Below are positions 50,204-63,727 of a DNA stretch of 64,000 bases, piece by piece. This DNA comes from Osmia lignaria lignaria (taxonomy: Eukaryota > Arthropoda > Insecta > Hymenoptera > Megachilidae), in assembly GCF_051020975.1 (NCBI RefSeq), contig NW_027478160.1:15336001-15400000 (forward strand), read 5' to 3'. How positions within the stretch are numbered: position 1 is the first letter of the stretch; each line of letters begins with the position of its first letter. Below the pieces are notes generated by a model. That model did not search any database and was not told the DNA's origin. It was given only the letters and a program-made list of their open reading frames with translations. Position numbers and translations under genes: made by a program.

Positions 50204-52457
50204 TCAGATGCGTAGTTCTCGAGATATATCAAGATATTTAAAAGTTCCGAAGCCGCACCAACATAATAGAGATACAGAAACACCGTGGCCCCTTTCTTTG
50301 AGATAACTCTGCACTAGTGCGAGCCGCAAATGCCACTTCCAGCTTAGCTGTGCAGAAGAAGAACAACAAGAAGAAGAAATATCTGGAAATATGTCCGTTA
50401 GGCCCCTTCCCTTGAGATAAATCTGCAAATATCTCGGAAACGAAGCGAGCTATGGCAAAATGTTAAGAGACCTTTTTTGTAGAGAATTATGTTTCCTACT
50501 TTTTATGTTCTATGATATTTTTTGATCAGACGCGTAGTTCTCGAGATATATCAAGATATTTAAAAGTTCCGAAGCCGCACCAACATAATAGAGATACAGG
50601 AACACCGTGGCCCCTTTCTTTGAGATATCTCTGCACTATTGCGAGCTGCAAATGCCACTTCCAGCTTAGCTGCGCAGAAGAAGAACAACAAGAAGAAGAA
50701 ATATCTCGAAATATGTCCGTCAGGCCCCTTCCCTTGAGATAAATCTGCAAATATCTCGGAAACGAAGCGAGCTATGCCAAAATGTTAACAGACCTTATTT
50801 GTAGAGAATTAAGTTTCCTACTTTTTATGTTCTATGATATTTTTTGATCAGATGCGTAGTTTTCGAGATATATCGAGATATTTAAAAGTTCCGAAGCCGC
50901 ACCAACATAATAGAGATACAGAAACACCGTGGCCCCTTTCTTTGAGATAACTCTGCACAATTGCGAGCTGCAAATGCCACTTCCAGCTTAGCTGTGCAGA
51001 AGAAGAACAACAAGAAGAAGAAATATCTCGAAATATGTCCGTCAGGCCCCTTCCCTTGAGATAAATCGGCAAGTATCTCGGAAACGAAGCGAGCTATGGC
51101 AAAATGTTAAGAGACCTTTTCTGTAGAGAATTAAGTTTTCTAGTTTTTATGTTCCATGATATTTTTTGATCAGATGCGTAGTTCTCGAGATATATCAAGA
51201 TATTTAAAAGTTCCGAAGCCGCACCAACATAATAGAGATACAGAAACACCGTGGCCCCTTTCTTTGAGATAACTCTGCACTATTGCGAGCTGCAAATGCC
51301 ACTTCCAGCTTAGCTGTGCAGAAGAAGAACAACAAGAAGAAGAAATATCTCGAAATATGTCCGTCAGGCCCCTTCCCTTGAGATAAATCTGCAAATATCT
51401 CGGAAACGCAGCGAGCTATGGCAAAATGTTAAGAGACCTTTTCTGTAGAGAATTAAGTTTTCTACTTTTTATGTTCCATGATATTTTTTGATCAGATGCG
51501 TAGTTCTCGAGATATATCAAGATATTTAAAAGTCCTGAAGCTGCACCAACTTAATAGAGATACAGAAACACCGTGGCCCCTTTCTTTGAGATAACTCTGC
51601 ACTAGTGCGAGCCGCAAATGCCACTTCCAGCTTAGCTGTGCAGAAGAAGAACAACAAGAAGAAGAAATATCTGGAAATATGTCCGTTAGGCCCCTTCCCT
51701 TGAGATAAATCTGCAAATATGTCGGAAACGAAGCGAGCTATGGCAAAATGTTAAGAGACCTTTTTTGTAGAGAATTATGTTTCCTACTTTTTATGTTCTA
51801 TGATATTTTTTGATCAGACGCGTAGTTCTCGAGATATATCAAGATATTTAAAAGTTCCGAAGCCGCACCAACATAATAGAGATACAGAAACACCGTGGCC
51901 CCTTTCTTTGAGATATCTCTGCACTATTGCGAGCTGCAAATGCCACTTCCAGGTTAGCTGCGCAGAAGAAGAACAACAAGAAGAAGAAATATCTCGAAAT
52001 ATGTCCGTCAGGCCCCTTCCCTTGAGATAAATCTGCAAATATCTCGGAAACGAAGCGAGCTATGGCAAAATGTTAAGAGACCTTTTTTGTAGAGAATTAT
52101 GTTTCCTACTTTTTATGTTCTATGATATTTTTTGATCAGACGCGTAGTTCTCGAGATATATCAAGATATTTAAAAGTTCCGAAGCCGCACCAACATAATA
52201 GAGATACAGAAACACCGTGGCCCCTTTCTTTGAGATATCTCTGCACTATTGCGAGCTGCAAATGCCACTTCCAGCTTAGCTGCGCAGAAGAAGAACAACA
52301 AGAAGAAGAAATATCTCGAAATATGTCCGTCAGGCCCCTTCCCTTGAGATAAATCTGCAAATATCTCGGAAACAAAGCGAGCTATGGCAAAATGTTAAGA
52401 AACCGTTTTTGTAGAGAATTAAGTTTCCTACTTTTTATGTTCTATGATATTTTTTGA
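50204..52457. repeat. Four-unit duplication plus a repeated single unit
   Basis: Units at 50204 and 50526 match those at 51492 and 51814, 1288 bp away, sharing ATATCTGGAAATATG, CCGTTAGGCC, ACGCGTAG, GAGATATCTCTGC and AGCTGCGCAG. The second unit is repeated once more at 52136. Markers TTTTCTACTTTTTATG and TTCCATGATATT before 51492 are shared with the region before 38613. Confidence 0.75.
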
Positions 52458-53039
52458 TCAGAAGCGTAGTTTTCGAGATATATCGAGATACTTAAAAGTT
52501 CCGAAGCCGCACCAACATAATAGAGATACAGAAACACCGTGGCCCCTTTCTTTGAGATAACTGTGCACTAGTGCGAGCCGCAAATGCCACTTCCAGCTTA
52601 GCTGTGCAGAAGAAGAACAACAAGAAGAAGAAATATCTCGAAATATGTCCGTCAGGCCACTTCCCTTGAGATAAATCTGCAAATATCTCGGAAACGAAGC
52701 GAGCTATGGCAAAATGTTAAGAAACCGTTTTTGTAGAGAATTAAGTTTCCTACTTTTTATGTTCTATGATATTTTTTGATCAGAAGCGTAGTTTTCGAGA
52801 TATATCGAGATACTTAAAAGTTCCGAAGCCGCACCAACATAATAGAGATACAGAAACACCGTGGCCCCTTTCTTTGAGATAACTGTGCACTAGTGCGAGC
52901 CGCAAATGCCACTTCCAGCTTAGCTGTGCAGAAGAAGAACAACAAGAAGAAGAAATATCTCGAAATATGTCCGTCAGGCCACTTCCCTTGAGATAAATCT
53001 GCAAATATCTCGGAAACGAAGCGAGCTATGGCAAAATGT
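52396..53039. repeat. Exact-looking tandem duplication of one unit
   Basis: Two consecutive 322-bp stretches, each beginning AAGAAACCGTTTTTG, look identical by eye. Shared rare markers are GAGATACTTAAAAG, AACTGTGCACTAG and GGCCACTTCCC. Identity drops straight after the second copy, where GAGACCTTTTTTG resumes. This looks like a very recent unequal exchange. Confidence 0.85.
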
Positions 53040-53423
53040 TAAGAGACCTTTTTTGTAGAGAATTAAGTTTCCTACTTTTTATGTTCGATGATATTTTTTG
53101 ATCAGATGCGTAGTTCTCGAGATATATCAAGATATTTAAAAGTTCCGAAGCTGCACCAACATAATAGAGGTACAGAAACACCGTGGCCTCTTTCTTTGAG
53201 ATAACTGTGCGCTAGTGCGAGCCGCAAATGCCACTTCCAGCTTAGCTGTGCAGAAGAAGACCAACAAGAAGAAGAAATATCTCGAAATATGTCCGTCAGG
53301 CCCCTTCCCTTGAGATATATCTGCAAATATCTCGGAAACGAAGTGAGCTATGGCAAAATGTTAAGAGACCGTTTTTGTAGAGAATTAAGTTTCCTACTTT
53401 TTATGTTCAATGACATTTTTTGA
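52780..53423. repeat. Linked marker pair (GGCCACTTCCC unit then GAAGCTGCACC unit)
   Basis: A unit with GGCCACTTCCC is followed by one introduced by TTCGATGATATT and carrying GAAGCTGCACC, AGAGGTACAG and GGCCTCTTTC. The same two-unit combination is found at 19938, 23158, 25090 and 62118. Confidence 0.75.
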
Positions 53424-54389
53424 TCAGACGCGTAGTTCTCGAGATATATCAAGATATTTAAAAGTTCTGAAGCCGCACCAACATAATAGAGATACAGAAA
53501 CACCGTGGCCCCTTTCTTTGAGATAACTCTGCACTATTGCGAGCTGCAAATGCCACTTCCAGCTTAGCTGTGCAGAAGAAGAACAACAAGAAGAAGAAAT
53601 ATCTCGAAATATGTCCGTCAGGCCAGTTCCTTTGAGCTGAATCTGCAAATATCTCGGAAACGAAGCGAGCTATGGCAAAATGTTAAGAGACGTTTTTTGT
53701 AGAGAATTATGTTTCCTACAATTTATGTTCTATGATATTTTTTGATCAGAAGCGTAGTTTTCGAGATATATCGAGATATTTAAAAGTTCCGAAGACGCAC
53801 CAACATAATAGAGATACAGAAACACCGTGGCCCCTTTCTTTGAGATAACTCTGCACTAGTGCGAGCCGCAAATGCCACTTCCAGCTTAGCTGTGCAGAAG
53901 AAGAACAACAAGAAGAAGAAATATCTCGAAATATGTCCGTCAGGCCCCTTCCCTTGAGATAGATATGCAAATATCTCGGAAACGAAGCGAGCTATGGCAA
54001 AATGTTAAGCGACCTTTTTTGTAGAGAATTAAGTTTCCTACTTTTTATGTTCTATGATATTTTTCGATCAGATGCTTAGTTCTCGAGATATATCAAGATA
54101 TTTAAAAGTTCCGAAGCCGCACCAACATAATAGAGATACAGAAACACCGTGGCCCCTTTCTGTGAGATAACTCTGCAATATTGCGAGCTGCAAATGCCAC
54201 TTCCAGCTTAGCTGTGCAGAGGAAGAACAACAAGAAGAAGAAATATCTCGAAATATGTCCGTCAGGCCAGTTCCTTTGAGCTGAATCTGCAAATATCTCG
54301 GAAACGAAGCGAGCTATGGCAAAATGTTAAGAGACCTTTTTTGTAGAGAATTAAGTTTCCTACTTTTTATGTTCTATGATATTTTTTGA

Positions 54390-55999
54390 TCAGATGCGTA
54401 GTTCTCGAGATATATCAAGATATTTAAAAGTTCCGAAGCCGCACCAACATAATAGAGATACAGAAACACCGTGGCCCCTTTCTTTGAGATAACTCTGCAC
54501 TAGTGCGAGCCGCAAATGCCACTTCCAGCTTAGCTGTGCAGAAGAAGAACAACAAGAAGAAGAAATATCTCGAAATATGTCCGTCAGGCCCCTTCCCTTG
54601 AGATAAATATGCAAATATCTCGGAAACGAAGCGAGCTATGGCAAAATGTTAAGAGACCTTTTTTGTAGAGAATTAAGTTTCCTACTTTTTATGTTCTATG
54701 ATATTTTTTGATCAGATGCGTAGTTCTCGAGATATATCAAGATATTTAAAAGTTCCGAAGCCGCACCAACATAATAGAGATACAGAAACACCGTGGCCCC
54801 TTTCTTTGAGATAACTCTGCACTAGTGCGAGCCGCAAATGCCACTTCCAGCTTAGCTGTGCAGAAGAAGAACAACAAGAAGAAGAAATATCTCGAAATAT
54901 GTCCGTCAGGCCCCTTCCCTTGGGATAAATCTGCAAATATCTCGGAAACGAAGCGAGATATGGCAAAATGTTAAGAGACCTTTTTTGTAGAGAATTAAGT
55001 TTCCTACTTTTTATGTTCTATGATATTTTTTGATCAGAAGCGCAGTTTTCGAGATATATCGAGATATTTAAAAGTTCCGAAGCCGCACCAACATAATAGA
55101 GATACAGAAACACCGTGGCCCCTTTCTTTGAGATAACTCTGCACTAGTGCGAGCCGCAAATGCCACTTCCAGCTTAGCTGTGCAGAAGAAGAACAACAAG
55201 AAGAAGAAATATCTCGAAATATGTCCGTCAGGCCCCTTCCCTTGAGATAAATCTGCAAATATCTCGGAAACGAAGCGAGCTATGGCAAAATGTTAAGAGA
55301 CCTTTTTTGTAGAGAATTAAGTTTCCTACTTTTTATGTTCTATGATATTTTTTGATCAGATGCGTAGTTCTCGAGATATATCAAGATATTTAAAAGTTCC
55401 GAAGCCGCACCAACATAATAGAGATACAGAAACACCGTGGCCCCTTTCTTTGAGATAACTCTGCACTAGTGCGAGCCGCAAATGCCACTTCCAGCTTAGC
55501 TGTGCAGAAGAAGAACAACAAGAAGAAGAAATATCTCGAAATATGTCCGTCAGGCCCCTTCCCTTGAGATAAATCTGCAAATATCTCGGAAACGAAGCGA
55601 GCTATGGCAAAATGTTAAGAGACCTTTTTTGTAGAGAATTAAGTTTCCTACTTTTTATGTTCTATGATATTTTTTTATCAGAAGCGTAGTTTTCGAGATA
55701 TATCGAGATATTTAAAAGTTCCGAAGCCGCACCAACATAATATAGATACAGAAACACCGTGGCCCCTTTCTTTGAGATAACTCTGCACTAGTGCGAGCCG
55801 CAAATGCCACTTCCAGCTTAGCTGTGCAGAAGAAGAACAACAAGAAGAAGAAATATCTCGAAATATGTCCGTCAGGCCCCTTCCCTTGAGATAGATATGC
55901 AAATATCTCGGAAACGAAGCGAGCTATGGCAAAATGTTAAGAGACCTTTTTTGTAGAGAATTAAGTTTCCTACTGTTTATGTTCTATGATATTTTTTGA
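54390..55999. repeat. Five-unit higher-order block, copy 1 (1610 bp)
   Basis: Five units in the order B, B, A with AGAAGCGCAGTTTTC, B, A with ATATAGATACAG. The third and fifth markers are otherwise rare, and both return exactly 1610 bp downstream. Confidence 0.8.
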
Positions 56000-57609
56000 T
56001 CAGATGCGTAGTTCTCGAGATATATCAAGATATTTAAAAGTTCCGAAGCCGCACCAACATAATAGAGATACAGAAACACCGTGGCCCCTTTCTTTGAGAT
56101 AACTCTGCACTAGTGCGAGCCGCAAATGCCACTTCCAGCTTAGCTGTGCAGAAGAAGAACAACAAGAAGAAGAAATATCTCGAAATAAGTCCGTCAGGCC
56201 CCTTCCCTTGAGATAAATATGCAAATATCTCGGAAACGAAGCGAGCTATGGCAAAATGTTAAGAGACCTTTTTTGTAGAGAATTAAGTTTCCTACTTTTT
56301 ATGTTCTATGATATTTTTTGATCAGATGCGTAGTTCTCGAGATATATCAAGATATTTAAAAGTTCCGAAGCCGCACCAACATAATAGAGATACAGAAACA
56401 CCGTGGCCCCTTTCTTTGAGATAACTCTGCACTAGTGCGAGCCGCAAATGCCACTTCCAGCTTAGCTGTGCAGAAGAAGAACAACAAGAAGAAGAAATAT
56501 CTCGAAATATGTCCGTCAGGCCCCTTCCCTTGAGATAAATCTGCAAATATCTCGGAAACGAAGCGAGCTATGGCAAAATGTTAAGAGACCTTTTTTGTAG
56601 AGAATTAAGTTTCCTACTTTTTATGTTGTATGATATTTTTTGATCAGAAGCGCAGTTTTCGAGATATATCGAGATATTTAAAAGTTCCGAAGCCGCACCA
56701 ACATAATAGAGATACAGAAACACCGTGGCCCCTTTCTTTGAGATAACTCTGCACTAGTGCGAGCCGCAAATGCCACTTCCAGCTTAGCTGTGCAGAAGAA
56801 GAACAACAAGAAGAAGAAATATCTCGAAATATGTCCGTCAGGCCCCTTCCCTTGAGATAAATATGCAAATATCTCGGAAACGAAGCGAGCTATGGCAAAA
56901 TGTTAAGAGACCTTTTTTGTAGAGAATTAAGTTTCCTACTTTTTATGTTCTATGATATTTTTTGATCAGATGCGTAGTTCTCGAGATATATCAAGATATT
57001 TAAAAGTTCCGAAGCCGCACCAACATAATAGAGATACAGAAACACCGTGGCCCCTTTCTTTGAGATAACTCTGCACTAGTGCGAGCCGCAAATGCCACTT
57101 CCAGCTTAGCTGTGCAGAAGAAGAACAACAAGAAGAAGAAATATCTCGAAATATGTCCGTCAGGCCCCTTCCCTTGAGATAAACCTGCAAATATCTCGGA
57201 AACGAAGCGAGCTATGGCAAAATGTTAAGAGACCTTTTTTGTAGAGAATTAAGTTTCCTACTTTTTATGTTCTATGATATTTTTTGATCAGAAGCGTAGT
57301 TTTCGAGATATATCGAGATATTTAAAAGTTCCGAAGCCGCACCAACATAATATAGATACAGAAACACCGTGGCCCCTTTCTTTGAGATAACTCTGCACTA
57401 GTGCGAGCCGCAAATGCCACTTCCAGCTTAGCTGTGCAGAAGAAGAACAACAAGAAGAAGAAATATCTCGAAATATGTCCGTCAGGCCCCTTCCCTTGAG
57501 ATAAATATGCAAATATCTCGGAAACGAAGCGAGCTATGGCAAAATGTTAAGAGACCTTTTTTGTAGAGAATTAAGTTTCCTACAATTTATGTTCTATGAT
57601 ATTTTTTGA
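56000..57609. repeat. Five-unit higher-order block, copy 2 (1610 bp)
   Basis: Repeats the preceding block in order, with AGAAGCGCAGTTTTC in the unit at 56644 and ATATAGATACAG in that at 57288. Small differences include GAAATAAGTCCG in the first unit and AATATGCAAAT in place of AATCTGCAAAT in the third. Confidence 0.8.
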
Positions 57610-59219
57610 TCAGAAGCGTAGTTTTCGAGATATATCGAGATATTTAAAAGTTCCGAAGCCGCACCAACATAATAGAGATACAGAAACACCGTGGCCCCTT
57701 TCTTTGAGATAACTCTGCACTAGTGCGAGCCGCAAATGCCACTTCCAGCTTAGCTGTGCAGAAGAAGAACAACAAGAAGAAGAAATATCTCGAAATATGT
57801 CCGTCAGGCCCCTTCCCTTGAGATAAATATGCAAATATCTCGGAAACGAAGCGAGCTATGGCAAAATGTTAAGAGACCTTTTTTGTAGAGAATTAAGTTT
57901 CCTACTTTTTATGTTCTATGATATTTTTTGATCAGATGCGTAGTTCTCGAGATATATCAAGATATTTAAAAGTTCCGAAGCCGCACCAACATAATAGAGA
58001 TACAGAAACACCGTGGCCCCTTTCTTTGAGATAACTCTGCACTAGTGCGAGCCGCAAATGCCACTTCCAGCTTAGCTGTGCAGAAGAAGAACAACAAGAA
58101 GAAGAAATATCTCGAAATATGTCCGTCAGGCCCCTTCCCTTGAGATAAATATGCAAATATCTCGGAAACGAAGCGAGCTATGGCAAAATGTTAAGAGACC
58201 TTTTTTGTAGAGAATTAAGTTTCCTACTTTTTATGTTCTATGATATTTTTTGATCAGATGCGTAGTTCTCGAGATATATCAAGATATTTAAAAGTTCCGA
58301 AGCCGCACCAACATAATAGAGATACAGAAACACCGTGGCCCCTTTCTTTGAGATAACTCTGCACTAGTGCGAGCCGCAAATGCCACTTCCAGCTTAGCTG
58401 TGCAGAAGAAGAACAACAAGAAGAAGAAATATCTCGAAATATGTCCGTCAGGCCCCTTCCCTTGAGATAAATCTGCAAATATCTCGGAAACGAAGCGAGC
58501 TATGGCAAAATGTTAAGAGACCTTTTTTGTAGAGAATTAAGTTTCCTACTTTTTATGTTCTATGATATTTTTTGATCAGATGCGTAGTTCTCGAGATATA
58601 TCAAGATATTTAAAAGTTCCGAAGCCGCACCAACATAATAGAGATACAGAAACACCGTGGCCCCTTTCTTTGAGATAACTCTGCACTATTGCGAGCTGGA
58701 AATGCCACTTCCAGTTTAGCTGTGCAGAAGAAGAACAACAAGAAGAAGAAATATCTCGAAATATGTCCGTTAGGCCCCTTCCCTTGAGATAAATCTGCAA
58801 ATATCTCGGAAACGAAGCGAGCTATGGCAAAATGTTAAGAGACCTTTTTTGTAGAGAATTAAGTTTCCTATTTTTTATGTTCTATGATATTTTTTGATCA
58901 GAAGCGTAGTTTTCGAGATATATCGAGATATTTAAAAGTTCCGAAGCCGCACCAACATAATAGAGATACAGAAACACCGTGGCCCCTTTCTTTGAGATAA
59001 CTCTGCACTAGTGCGAGCCGCAAATGCCACTTCCAGCTTAGCTGTGCAGAAGAAGAACAACAAGAAGAAGAAATATCTCGAAATATGTCCGTCAGGCCCC
59101 TTCCCATGAGATATATCTGCAAATATCTCGGAAACGAAGCGACCTATGGCAAAATGTTAAGAGACCTTTTTTGTAGAGAATTAAGTTTCCTACTTTTTGT
59201 GTTCTATGATATTTTTTGA

Positions 59220-61473
59220 TCAGATGCGTAGTTCTCGAGTTATATCAAGATATTTAAAAGTTCCGAAGCCGCACCAACATAATAGAGATACAGAAACACC
59301 GTGGCCCCTTTCTTTGAGATAACTCTGCACTATTGCGAGCTGCAAATGCCACTTCCAGCTTAGCTGTGCAGAGGAAGAACAACAAGAAGAAGAAATATCT
59401 CGAAATATGTCCGTCAGGCCCCTTCCCTTGAGATATATCTGCAAATATCTCGGAAACGAAGCGAGCTATGGCAAAATGTTAAGAGACCTTTTTTGTAGAG
59501 AATTATGTTTCCTACAATTTATGTTCTATGATATTTTTTGATCAGAAGCGTAGTTTTCGAGATATATCGAGATATTTAAAAGTTCCGAAGCCGCACCAAC
59601 ATAATAGAGATACAGAAACACCGTGGCCCCTTTCTTTGAGATAACTCTGCACTAGTGCGAGCCGCAAATGCCACTTCCAGCTTAGCTGTGCAGAAGAAGA
59701 ACAACAAGAAGAAGAAATATCTCGAAATATGTCCGTCAGGCCCCTTCCCTTGAGATAAATATGCAAATATCTCGGAAACGAAGCGAGCTATGGCAAAATG
59801 TTGAGAGACCTTTTTTGTAGAGAATTAAGTTTCCTACTTTTTATGTTCTATGATATTTTTTGATCAGAAGCGTAGTTTTCGAGATATATCGAGATATTTA
59901 AAAGTTCCGAAGCCGCACCAACATAATAGAGATACAGAAACAACGTGGCCCCTTTCTTTGAGATAACTCTGCACTAGTGCGAGCCGCAAATGCCACTTCC
60001 AGCTTAGCTGTGCAGAAGAAGAACAACAAGAAGAAGAAATATCTCGAAATATGTCCGTCAGGCCCCTTCCCTTGAGATACATCTGCAAATATCTCGGAAA
60101 CGAAGCGAGCTATGGCAAAATGTTAAGAGACCTTTTTTGTAGAGAATTATGTTTCCTACAATTTATGTTGTATGATATTTTTTGATCAGAAGCGTAGTTT
60201 TCGAGATATATCGAGATATTTAAAAGTTCCGAAGCCGCACCAACATAATAGAGATACAGAAACACCGTGGCCCCTTTCTTTGAGATAACTCTGCACTAGT
60301 GCGAGCCGCAAATGCCACTTCCAGCTTAGCTGTGCAGAAGAAGAACAACAAGAAGAAGAAATATCTCGAAATATGTCCGTCAGGCCCCTTCCCTTGAGAT
60401 AAATATGCAAATATCTCGGAAACGAAGCGAGCTATGGCAAAATGTTAAGAGACCTTTTTTGTAGAGAATTAAGTCTCCTACTTTTTATGTTCTATGATAT
60501 TTTTAGATCAGATGCGTAGTTCTCGAGTTATATCAAGATATTTAAAAGTTCCGAAGCCGCACCAACATAATAGAGATACAGAAACACCGTGGCCCCTTTC
60601 TTTGAGATAACTCTGCACTATTGCGAGCTGCAAATGCCACTTCCAGCTTAGCTGTGCAGAGGAAGAACAACAAGAAGAAGAAATATCTCGAAATATGTCC
60701 GTCAGGCCCCTTCCCTTGAGATAGATCTGCAAATATCTCGGAAACGAAGCGAGCTATGGCAAAATGTTAAGAGACCTTTTTTGTAGAGAATTATGTTTCC
60801 TACAATTTACGTTATATGATATTTTTTGATCAGAAGCGTAGTTTTCGAGATATATCGAGATATTTAAAAGTTCCGAAGCCGCACCAACATAATAGAGATA
60901 CAGAAACACCGTGGCCCCTTTCTTTGAGATAACTCTGCACTAGTGCGAGCCGCAAATGCCACTTCCAGCTTAGCTGTGCAGAAGAAGAACAACAAGAAGA
61001 AGAAATATCTCGAAATATGTCCGTCAGGCCCCTTCCCTTGAGATAAATATGCAAATATCTCGGAAACGAAGCGAGCTATGGCAAAATGTTAAGACACCTT
61101 TTTTGTAGAGAATTAAGTTTCCTACTTTTTATGTTCTATGATATTTTTTGATCAGAAGCGTAGTTTTCGAGATATATCGAGATATTTAAAAGTTCCGAAG
61201 CCGCACCAACATAATAGAGATACAGAAACACCGTGGCCCCTTTCTTTGAGATAACTCTGCACTAGTGCGAGCCGCAAATGCCACTTCCAGCTTAGCTGTG
61301 CAGAAGAAGAACAACAAGAAGAAGAAATATCTCGAAATATGTCCGTCAGGCCCCTTCCCTTGAGATAAATCTGCAAATATCTCGGAAACGAAGCGAGCTA
61401 TGGCAAAATGTTAAGAGACCTTTTTTGTAGAGAATTAAGTTTCCTACTTTTTATGTTCTATGATATTTTTTGA
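59220..61473. repeat. Three-unit segment repeated at four-unit distance (1288 bp)
   Basis: Units at 59220, 59542 and 59864 correspond to those at 60508, 60830 and 61152. The first of each carries CTCGAGTTATATCAAG and GCAGAGGAAG. The second carries AATATGCAAATATC. Confidence 0.75.
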
Positions 61474-62117
61474 TCAGATGCGTAGTTCTCGAGATATATC
61501 AAGATATTTAAAAGTTCCGAAGCCGCACCAACATAATAGAGATACAGAAACACCGTGGCCCCTTTCTTTGAGATAACTCTGCACTAGTGCGAGCCGCAAA
61601 TGCCACTTCCAGCTTAGCTGTGCAGAAGAAGAACAACAAGAAGAAGAAATATCTCGAAATATGTCCGTCAGGCCCCTTCCCGTGAGATATATCTGCAAAT
61701 ATCTCGGAAACGAAGCGAGCTATGGCAAAATGTTAAGAGACCTTTTTTGTAGAGAATTATGTTTCCTACAATTTATGTTGTATGATATTTTTTGATCAGA
61801 AGCGTAGTTTTCGAGATATATCGAGATATTTAAAAGTTCCGAAGCCGCACCAACATAATAGAGATACAGAAACACCGTGGCCCCTTTCTTTGAGATAACT
61901 CTGCACTAGTGCGAGCCGCAAATGCCACTTCCAGCTTAGCTGTGCAGAAGAAGAACAACAAGAAGAAGAAATATCTCGAAATATGTCCGTCAGGCCCCTT
62001 CCCTTGAGATAAATATGCAAATATCTCGGAAACGAAGCGAGCTATGGCAAAATGTTAAGAGACCTTTTTTGTAGAGAATTAAGTTTCCTACTTTTTATGT
62101 TCTATGATATTTTTTGA

Positions 62118-62761
62118 TCAGATGCGTAGTTCTCGAGATATATCAAGATATTTAAAAGTTCCGAAGCCGCACCAACATAATAGAGATACAGAAACACCGT
62201 GGCCCCTTTCTTTGAGATAACTCTGCACTAGTGCGAGCGGCAAATGCCACTTCCAGCTTAGCTGTGCAGAAGAAGAACAACAAGAAGAAGAAATATCTCG
62301 AAATATGTCCGTCAGGCCACTTCCCTTGAGATAAATCTGCAAATATCTCGGAAACGAAGCGAGCTATGGCAAAATGTTAAGAGACCTTTTTTGTAGAGAA
62401 TTAAGTTTCCTACTTTTTATGTTCGATGATATTTTTTGATCAGATGCGTAGTTCTCGAGATATATCAAGATATTTAAAAGTTCCGAAGCTGCACCAACAT
62501 AATAGAGGTACAGAAACACCGTGGCCTCTTTCTTTGAGATAACTCTGCACTATTGCGAGCTGCAAATGCCACTTCGAGCTTAGCTGTGCAGAAGAAGAAC
62601 AACAAGAAGAAGAAATATCTCGAAATATGTCCGTCAGGCCCCTTCCCTTGAGATAAATATGCAAATATCTCGGAAACGAAGCGAGCTATGGCAAAATGTT
62701 AAGAGACCGTTGTTGTAGAGAATTAAGTTTCCTACAATTTATGTTCTATGATATTTTTTGA
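62118..62761. repeat. Linked marker pair, rightmost copy
   Basis: Unit 62118 has GGCCACTTCCC. It is followed after TTCGATGATATT by unit 62440 with GAAGCTGCACC, AGAGGTACAG and GGCCTCTTTC. This pair sits as an island in the homogeneous right-hand stretch, about 9.3 kb from its nearest copy at 52780. Confidence 0.75.
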
Positions 62762-63727
62762 TCAGACGCGTAGTTCTCGAGATATATCAAGATATTTAAA
62801 AGTTCCTATGCCGCACCAACATAATAGAGATACAGAAACACCGTGGCCCCTTTCTTTGAGATAACTCTGCACTAGTGCGAGCCGCAAATGCCACTTCCAG
62901 CTTAGCTGTGCAGAAGAAGAACAACAAGAAGAAGAAATATCTCGAAATATGTCCGTTAGGCCCCTTCCCTTGAGATAAATCTGCAAATATCTCGGAAACG
63001 AAGCGAGCTATGGCAAAATGTTAAGAGACCTTTTTTGTAGAGAATTAAGTTTCCTACTTTTTACGTTCTATGATATTTTTTGATCAGAAGCGTAGTTTTC
63101 GAGATATATCGAGATATTTAAAAGTTCCGAAGCCGCACCAACATAATAGAGATACAGAAACACCGTGGCCCCTTTCTTTGAGATAACTCTGCACTAGTGC
63201 GAGCCGCAAATGCCACTTCCAGCTTAGCTGTGCAGAAGAAGAACAACAAGAAGAAGAAATATCTCGAAATATGTCCGTCAGGCCCCTTCCCTTGAGATAT
63301 ATCTGCAAATATCTCGGAAACGAAGCGAGCTATGGCAAAATGTTAAGAGACCTTTTTTGTAGAGAATTATGTTTCCTACAATTTCTGTTGTATGATATTT
63401 TTTGATCAGAAGCGTAGTTTTCGAGATATATCGAGATATTTAAAAGTTCCGAAGCCGCACCAACATAATAGAGATACAGAAACACCGTGGCCCCTTTCTT
63501 TAAGAGAACTCTGCACTATTGCGAGCCGCAAATGCCACTTCCAGCTTAGCTGTGCAGAAGAAGAACAACAAGAAGAAGAAATATCTCGAAATATGTCCGT
63601 CAGGCCCCTTCCCTTGAGATAAATATGCAAATATCTCGGAAACGAAGCGAGCTATGGCAAAATGTTAAGAGACCTTTTTTGTAGAGAATTAAGTTTCCTA
63701 CTTTTTATGTTCTATGATATTTTTTGA

